Below are positions 58,520 to 64,000 of a stretch of DNA of 64,000 nt, piece by piece (within the stretch, counting starts at the first letter, position 1; every line of letters starts with the position of its first letter). A program made the translations under genes and the position numbers. The notes beneath the pieces are model-generated. The model had not been told where the DNA came from. It made no database searches and was given only the letters and a program-made list of their open reading frames with translations. The DNA comes from Anisus vortex (lineage: Eukaryota > Mollusca > Gastropoda > Planorbidae), in contig OX421506.1 in assembly GCA_949126835.1 (NCBI GenBank), positions 21,666,181 to 21,730,180 of the forward strand. The letters are read 5' to 3'.

Positions 58520-59400
58520 AGGAACACCGCACACAAGCGAGGAAATAAAAATCCTGCTGTTAAACCTTGAGACGCATTTGAATATAAATGACAACGGAAG
58601 GATAAGAAAAAAGTATCAATTTGATTACTTAAGTATACTTACCTGAAGAAAAGAGACGTATAAGAAAGGCAAGTAATAAAAAAAATACATATCGATCTAT
58701 TTATATCATTGAATATCTATCTTTATATCTATCTATCTCACTCTCTTTATGTCTATATAGATACTTATTAAAATATGACCTAATACTTGTTGATATCATA
58801 TCACATTTGAACACTGAAAAAGACGTCCATTCGGAAAAAAGACTATACGCTTAACTATCACTGCGTCACTTTACATTAGTGAATTGGGTTTCATTTCGTT
58901 GCCTTCTGTATAAGTTAACTGCAATGCATATTCTTATATTGTTTGTTTTTCTCTCTATGCTGTCGTAGTCTGCCAGTAGCAAGAACGGTAATATGAAACC
59001 ATGTTGACTCCATGTTATAGTTAGTTTGCTTGTTCTCGTTGTTGTTGTTGTTGTAGTTTATTCTAAAGTTAACCAAATAAACAAACAAACATCAGAAAAT
59101 TGATCTGTACACCCATTGTATTGATGACAACTGCAAGTGTCATACAATTGCATTAACTCGACATTTGTACACACACTGCCAGGGGTGAGAAAGCTCGGAT
59201 TATTTGGTGCTATCTGAACACAAGCGAGTGCATGGGTGGCCCAGGTGTATGCTAATTCTGTTTTACAGGTAGAAGAGGTTAGAATAAGTGATTCCCCCTC
59301 CTCACCACCCAATCTACCCTTGCCCATGTTCAGATTGTATTTTATATAAAAAAAATTCATTGTCTTCATTTTTATTTTGCACCTGAAATTTATCAAATGC
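58520..59400. other. Non-coding stretch with microsatellites
   Basis: TATC-type runs at about 58700-58745 and (TTG)n at 59037-59055. No gene recognised. Confidence 0.4.
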
Positions 59401-61000
59401 TGTCACGATTCTGGACTAAAACCGTGACTCGTAGCACTCATAGATAGACTATAGCGTAGATAGTAGTATAGAACCATAGGTTAGCGTAGAGTTAGATTAG
59501 ATAGAACGAGTAGTCTGAAACTATTACCTTATTTCTCTCTCACGCAATAGGAACACCCCAACCACCCCCCTTCTTCACCTGTCCTTTAACCTTCGCTACA
59601 CTCTTTTAGTTTTAGTCCCAATTCAGAGTTGCTAATCAATACGCCCAAACTGGTACTAAAACCGTGAGTGAATAAAGTGTGAATCTTAATGTATATATTC
59701 TATTATAATTTTAACTATTTATTCATGCCGTATTTTAATGTGCTTATATAATAACTATTCATTCATGTTGTTAATTCAACATGCTGTATGTAGACATTAC
59801 GCGCCTGGTACACACACCCCAACCCACCCCGCTAAGAAACCCCCACTTACCCCCCCTTTCTCCTACCACCCAAGGGCGGCGACTTGCTAGCTAACCTTTG
59901 AGACGGTCGATGTTTCGCATCCACTTAATATCCCCTCGGCCGAAAACCCACGCCAGCCACTTGAGTGACCAGGTCAAAGTCTATCAAAGGGAGATAATTC
60001 CCTTCACTCAGCATGACGTATGTATCAATCGTCTTTCATCTAGACTACCTCCGCCCACTTCGAACCCCCCCCCCCCGTCTCCCTTGTTCACCCCGCAGTT
60101 TTGGCGGTATAATTGCTTACCCACCCCAACTCCATTTTCGGCTCCAATAACCTTTTTGCTTTATGTAAATATATGTTCGAAAGGACCAATGGGAATTATA
60201 TGTAAGTCCAACCTAATGTAATCACCCAACCAAATTGAGGAGCGGTCACGTGACTAGTCTCACGAGACGCCCGCCCAACTTCTGTAGAAGCAGTCTGAGG
60301 TTGGCGCTTGACCGATACACTGTACTTTTAGTTGGAGTTCTGGCCCAACTCTCGAAGAAGACGCATCGTCTTAGCTTAACTCCCAACCTGTACACTCGGA
60401 CTATAGATAATTAGCCAGTAATAGTAATTCGTTAATACAGTTGTGTAACCTAAAAGTCGATTCCACAACACTACCGTGTACTAATGTTAGACATTCTGAC
60501 CAATTTCATATCTGTCCAGTAGTATATCGCCTCACATGTTATATATATATATATCGGTCTAGCCAGTATTCGCATTTTCCACCAGTATAAGTTGTGTAAC
60601 CTAACTTTGGACTCCATAACACTCGCATATACTCGTGTCAATATTGCTGTATAACTTCATATGTATGTCTCACCATTGGATATTCGAACGTAATAAACAC
60701 CTGAACAGTAACCAGAGACTTGCTTGATTATCTTAGAACTGTTTGTTTGTATACTCTGTAACATCTTATACGAGCCAAGGAGAGAAATAATCATTGTTCC
60801 AGGACGATTGCAGCAGTATCGGTATTTCGTACCCCCACGACAACCAGCCACCGGTAACCATTAACCCCACGACAACCAGCCACTAGTAACCATTAACACC
60901 ACGACAACCAGCCGCCATTCCACCCACTCAACCCCCCCCCCGCACCCCTCTCAGTGTCAACATTGTGACGAATTGCTCTCCCAACAGCAACATCGTGACA
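59401..61000 (+). repeat. Proposed 5' LTR of the third retroelement
   Basis: Starts TGTCACGAT and ends ATCGTGACA, a 9-bp inverted terminal pair, followed three bases later by a TGG-starting PBS candidate. Inside are duplicated blocks (CTAAAACCGTGA twice; GTTGTGTAACCTAA twice; CCACGACAACCAGCCAC three times at 60834-60915). The matching 3' LTR is not in the window, so the limits are an inference. Confidence 0.5.
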
Positions 61001-61003
61001 AAT

Positions 61004-61020
61004 TGGGACCTCGCCGCGGG
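61004..61020 (+). other. Primer-binding site candidate
   Basis: TGGGACCTCGCCGCGGG starts three bases after the proposed LTR end. tRNA not identified. Confidence 0.4.
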
Positions 61021-61139
61021 ATCCTGAACTCAAGCCGTTCAGGGCACTAACAACAGCATCAACCCGAGGACTAAGCCGACTCTGAAATCGATCCTAGATG
61101 GGGGCTCATCTCTCCATCACAAAAAGATTCTAAGCTACA

Positions 61140-61480
61140 GCATCCAGATCCGCCACCCCAACGCCAGCCAAGACACCCCAGTAAGCCAGGCTAGCCACTT
61201 TACGCAGCCTACGTCACCCCAGATACACCAGTCAGATCCGCCATTAAGCCAGATTCGCCACCCTACGCCACCTGCGTCACCCCAGATACACCAGCAGCCA
61301 GATTCGTCGCCCTACGCCACCTGCGTCACCCGTTACGCCAGATTCGCCACCCCAACCGCCAGAGCGTCACCCCAGATATACCAGCAGCCAGATTCGCCAC
61401 CCTACGCCACCTGTGTCACCCCAGACACACCAGCAGCCAGATTCGCCACCCCAACCGCCAGATCGTCACCCGAGACACCG
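61140..61480 (+). repeat. Leader tandem repeats
   Basis: About six imperfect units built from CAGATTCGCCACC, CTACGCCACCTGCGTCACC and CCAGATACACCAGCAGC, in mixed order, between PBS and gag ATG. Confidence 0.75.
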
Positions 61481-61868
61481 CACCGACGTGCCTGCCCGAC
61501 AACTATCAACCCAGAGAACCCGAGAACTGCCATCAACCTCCCCTAAGGAACCGCCGTAGTCTCCGGTCCTGAACCCGGAGAAATAGACAATAACTATACG
61601 CTAATCCAGTCCCGGCACGGGGAGAACAGAATCTCTGAGCAGCCGAAGTTATCCACACCAACAGCGCTAAGCGCCATAAAATAATAACTTTACGATTGGA
61701 TACGTATATATGTGTGTGAAATTCTAGGAACCGCTGTTTTGGTGAGTACCATTTTGAGTTGTATTACATTAGATAAACTCTGAACCCCAAACCCCTCTTA
61801 CATTCCCTCTCTCTATCTCGTCATATCTCTGTCCAGTTACTGCCTTACTATCGCCTTACTCTGTAACT

Positions 61869-63860
61869 ATGGCCGAAAGTGTACTATTGCGTAAGCAGCT
61901 GAGAGAAGAGGCTATAGCCATAGGTTACTGTGACTCAGACATCGCTAAATACGTAGTTGAACAGGTAGCGGTACACGAGGCAAGAGAAGAGAGACATAGA
62001 GTAGAACAGTTAGAGGAGAAACGTAGAATAGAACAGTTAGAGGAGAAACGTAGAATAGAACAGAGAGAGGAGAGAGCAGCACAATTAGCGAGAGAGGAGA
62101 GAGCAGAACAGTTAGCTAGGGAAGATAGAGTTAGAGAAGAGAATAGATTAGATGAGGAGGCACGCAGGACACATGAATTCAGATTAGCTGAATTAGCAGC
62201 AAGCACTAGGGCCCCCGACAACAGCGACAACCCAAACTCCCCCTCATCATTTAGCTCAGCCACCCCCAGCAACCATCCCCTCCCCCGACATGCTTCTCTA
62301 TGGACTGAAGTTCACGACCCCCGACTGGAACAGTTCGACATTTACCTCCGACGGTTGAGCGACTGTATGGAGTTAAATGAGGTCCCCCAAGAATTACATT
62401 GTAGGATCCTCGTCTCCACTCTAAGGGGAGAGGATTATGACACCTATTGTAAACTGGCCCCAGAAGACAGGGAGTCGTGCGTGGCATTAAAAAACGCGCT
62501 GCTAAATCGCCACCAGTTACACTCATCCCACTACCAGAAGAAGTTTCGGTCGTCCACGCTACGACCGGGGGAAAATTATACCCCATTCGCGGAGCGAATA
62601 CAATCTTACCTACTCAAGTGGGTTGAGTTAGGCAATATTGAACAGTCATTCGACGGTATGGTCACCCTCGTAATGACTGAGCAAATAGAGTCACAGATGA
62701 CACCTAAGCTAAGGGCCTTCCTTATTCAACAAGGAATTACCGGGTTAAACCCCTCCCTGCAGGGCGCAGATAGGTTTCTGCAATCAAACCTAATAGAGTC
62801 ATCCCCCTCCTCCCGCCCGGGAAACCCGCAGCCGCACCGACCTTATGGGGACAACCACCGCGCCAACCCTCCCCCTCAATCAACCGCTCCCCAGCCGCAC
62901 ACGCCCCACCACGGGCGACCTCGTCCTCACAACGCACATAGAGACCACCGCCACACTAGGCCCACCCCTCAGTTAGCTCACGACAGAAACAGACGCGACC
63001 CCACCCCCTATCTTCCCGCCGGTGCATTTTACACCACGACGGACCCCGTAGACCCAGCGCAAGATTCCACTAACGGACTTGCAACGCACGAGTTAGAAAC
63101 GCCCAGCTACCCGAGCTACTTAGCTCCCGAACAGGAACCCGCCGATCAGGGGCGTGACCAGTACTCAAGCAGTGACTACGATCGAGTCCACCACGTGTTC
63201 TCTATTTCCTCGGCAGACAAACATAACCTATTCCCCCGTAGCTACGTCGACGAGATAGTCAGAATCAACGGCCGACTCGCCTCTTGTACGTATGATTTCG
63301 GTCTTAGCTTTGAGGCCCTAGTAACGCAATCAAAAATCGACCCCCGCGACTACACAGGACGCTATGTGCGACTCCAGGGTCCATCTCATAACTCTCCTAT
63401 TCAGCAGCTACCGACCGCACTCGTAAACCCTAGCTCAGCACTTTTTACAGGCCCCATTGAGGCCGCCGTAATAGAAGGCCTACAAGTAGACATCCTACTC
63501 GGAAGACCGATTGTAGGTAAACAAACGCATTGCCTGCCTACACCCGCAACCTACGGATCGCCCCGCCTCACCCTCAACCAGACACCTCTCCCCCACCCCA
63601 TGTCCATTAAAGATAAGCTCCGTCATGCAAGACTGCCCACGACGAGACTCGAACTAAGACAAACACTGTGCGAATTCAGCAACTATCAGAATACCCTTAT
63701 ACCAAACTTCCGTAAAATTACCCGTTCGTTATTTAGATTGCTCAACGCACCCACATCGTTCCCATTATCTTGGGACAAACCCGCTACTAATGCTTTCGAC
63801 ACATTGCAACTCTGCCTAGGCCAAAACCCCTTTCGACACACGCGGCATAGCGGACACTAA
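61869..63860 (+). CDS. Gag, degenerate protease and RT connection segment in one ORF
   Basis: 663 aa. Residues 30-115 are a charged coiled coil with repeated QLEEKRRIE and QLAREERAE. Residues 140-310 match a Ty3/gypsy gag capsid (YxxKFRSSTLRPGENYTPFAERI). Residues 311-395 are Pro/His/Arg-rich, with no CCHC zinc knuckle. Residues 465-550 look like an aspartic protease in which the active-site text is DFG (476-478) instead of DTG or DSG, ending VDILLGRPIVG. Only about 45 residues later comes the segment after the RT palm (RLELRQTLCEFSNYQNTLIPNF, 593-614, to AFDTLQLCL). RT fingers, palm and the catalytic YxDD are missing, and the frame stops at 63860. A deleted, non-autonomous or decaying element is likely; domestication cannot be excluded. 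Confidence 0.75.
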   Translation: MAESVLLRKQLREEAIAIGYCDSDIAKYVVEQVAVHEAREERHRVEQLEEKRRIEQLEEKRRIEQREERAAQLAREERAEQLAREDRVREENRLDEEARRTHEFRLAELAASTRAPDNSDNPNSPSSFSSATPSNHPLPRHASLWTEVHDPRLEQFDIYLRRLSDCMELNEVPQELHCRILVSTLRGEDYDTYCKLAPEDRESCVALKNALLNRHQLHSSHYQKKFRSSTLRPGENYTPFAERIQSYLLKWVELGNIEQSFDGMVTLVMTEQIESQMTPKLRAFLIQQGITGLNPSLQGADRFLQSNLIESSPSSRPGNPQPHRPYGDNHRANPPPQSTAPQPHTPHHGRPRPHNAHRDHRHTRPTPQLAHDRNRRDPTPYLPAGAFYTTTDPVDPAQDSTNGLATHELETPSYPSYLAPEQEPADQGRDQYSSSDYDRVHHVFSISSADKHNLFPRSYVDEIVRINGRLASCTYDFGLSFEALVTQSKIDPRDYTGRYVRLQGPSHNSPIQQLPTALVNPSSALFTGPIEAAVIEGLQVDILLGRPIVGKQTHCLPTPATYGSPRLTLNQTPLPHPMSIKDKLRHARLPTTRLELRQTLCEFSNYQNTLIPNFRKITRSLFRLLNAPTSFPLSWDKPATNAFDTLQLCLGQNPFRHTRHSGH

Positions 63861-64000
63861 CTACTGCCCCTACACACTTCGTGGCCCAGCATACTCAGTA
63901 ATACGGCCCCACGCGCGCACACTGTTAATGAGTGTGTAGTTACTCCCCTTTCCCCATGTCCCAGAGACAGTAATTTAGGTAGAAATCTTCTTTCTGAGTA
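63861..64000 (+). other. Downstream of the truncated ORF
   Basis: Some reading continues in another frame (ADTNYCPYTLRGPAY), possibly decayed RNase H region, but no motif can be named. Confidence 0.3.

Larger units (their letters stand above)
59401..63990 (+). mobile_element. Third LTR retroelement, Ty3/gypsy-like, defective, open at right edge
   Basis: Proposed 5' LTR 59401-61000, PBS candidate at 61004, leader 61020-61868, then a 663-codon gag-PR-connection ORF. The 3' end lies beyond the window or is degraded past 63860. The sequence is markedly more GC-rich than the host DNA around it, which helps delimit it. Confidence 0.65.

Noticed and set aside
61925..62586. Minus-strand frames of 115 and 111 codons
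   Set aside because: Antisense shadows of the coiled coil and gag region of the 61869-63860 ORF.

Overview
The window looks like a piece of a lophotrochozoan, most probably gastropod mollusc, nuclear genome. It is AT-rich and intron-bearing, with long non-coding stretches. It carries many tRNA-headed SINEs whose body I associate with gastropods, plus CR1/L2-like and RTE-like LINE remnants, hAT-type DNA transposons with 8-bp target duplications, and LTR retrotransposons. The organism assignment is inference; no rRNA, functional tRNA or conserved host marker gene is present to prove it.

The host genes are four paralogues of one four-transmembrane protein family, all on the minus strand: gene A (63-1526, its last exon lies off the left edge), gene B (8574-13264), gene C (36043-38857) and gene D (55686-57956). 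Each is built from an ATG exon (TM1 and the first loop), a middle exon of exactly 162 nt with phase-1 introns on both sides (TM2 and the start of TM3), and in B-D a last exon (end of TM3, TM4, cytoplasmic tail). A-C carry a CADCCC motif after TM2. The tails differ strongly: B is Met/Gln-rich, C has Met-Pro-Asn-Gly hexapeptide repeats, and D is short and acidic. I treat them as uncharacterised claudin/PMP22-topology proteins; the claudin signature itself is absent.

Between genes B and C lie two copies of one Ty3/gypsy-type LTR retrotransposon in head-to-head orientation: 16130-23973 (minus, apparently intact, LTRs looking identical) and 24187-30963 (plus, RT and RNase H largely deleted). Their polyprotein order is gag-protease-integrase-RT-RNase H, the copia-like order of the Gmr1 group. 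The second copy carries a diverged ~330-bp patch around its deletion, so it looks like a recombinant.

Between C and D are SINEs, a 1.2-kb hAT element, a CR1/L2-like LINE pseudogene, a ~2.7-kb satellite with a 214-bp higher-order unit (46100-48765) and a TAGGCCTA-rich low-complexity tract (51220-52400). The right end (59401 onward) is a third LTR retroelement: a proposed 1.6-kb LTR, a repeat-rich leader, and a 663-codon ORF joining gag, a degenerate protease and the RT connection segment with no RT palm.

The left 16 kb, around genes A and B, holds a 2.5-kb hAT element with a nested TTAA-type element, SINEs inside the introns, a ~93-bp-arm foldback, and degraded hAT and LINE remnants.
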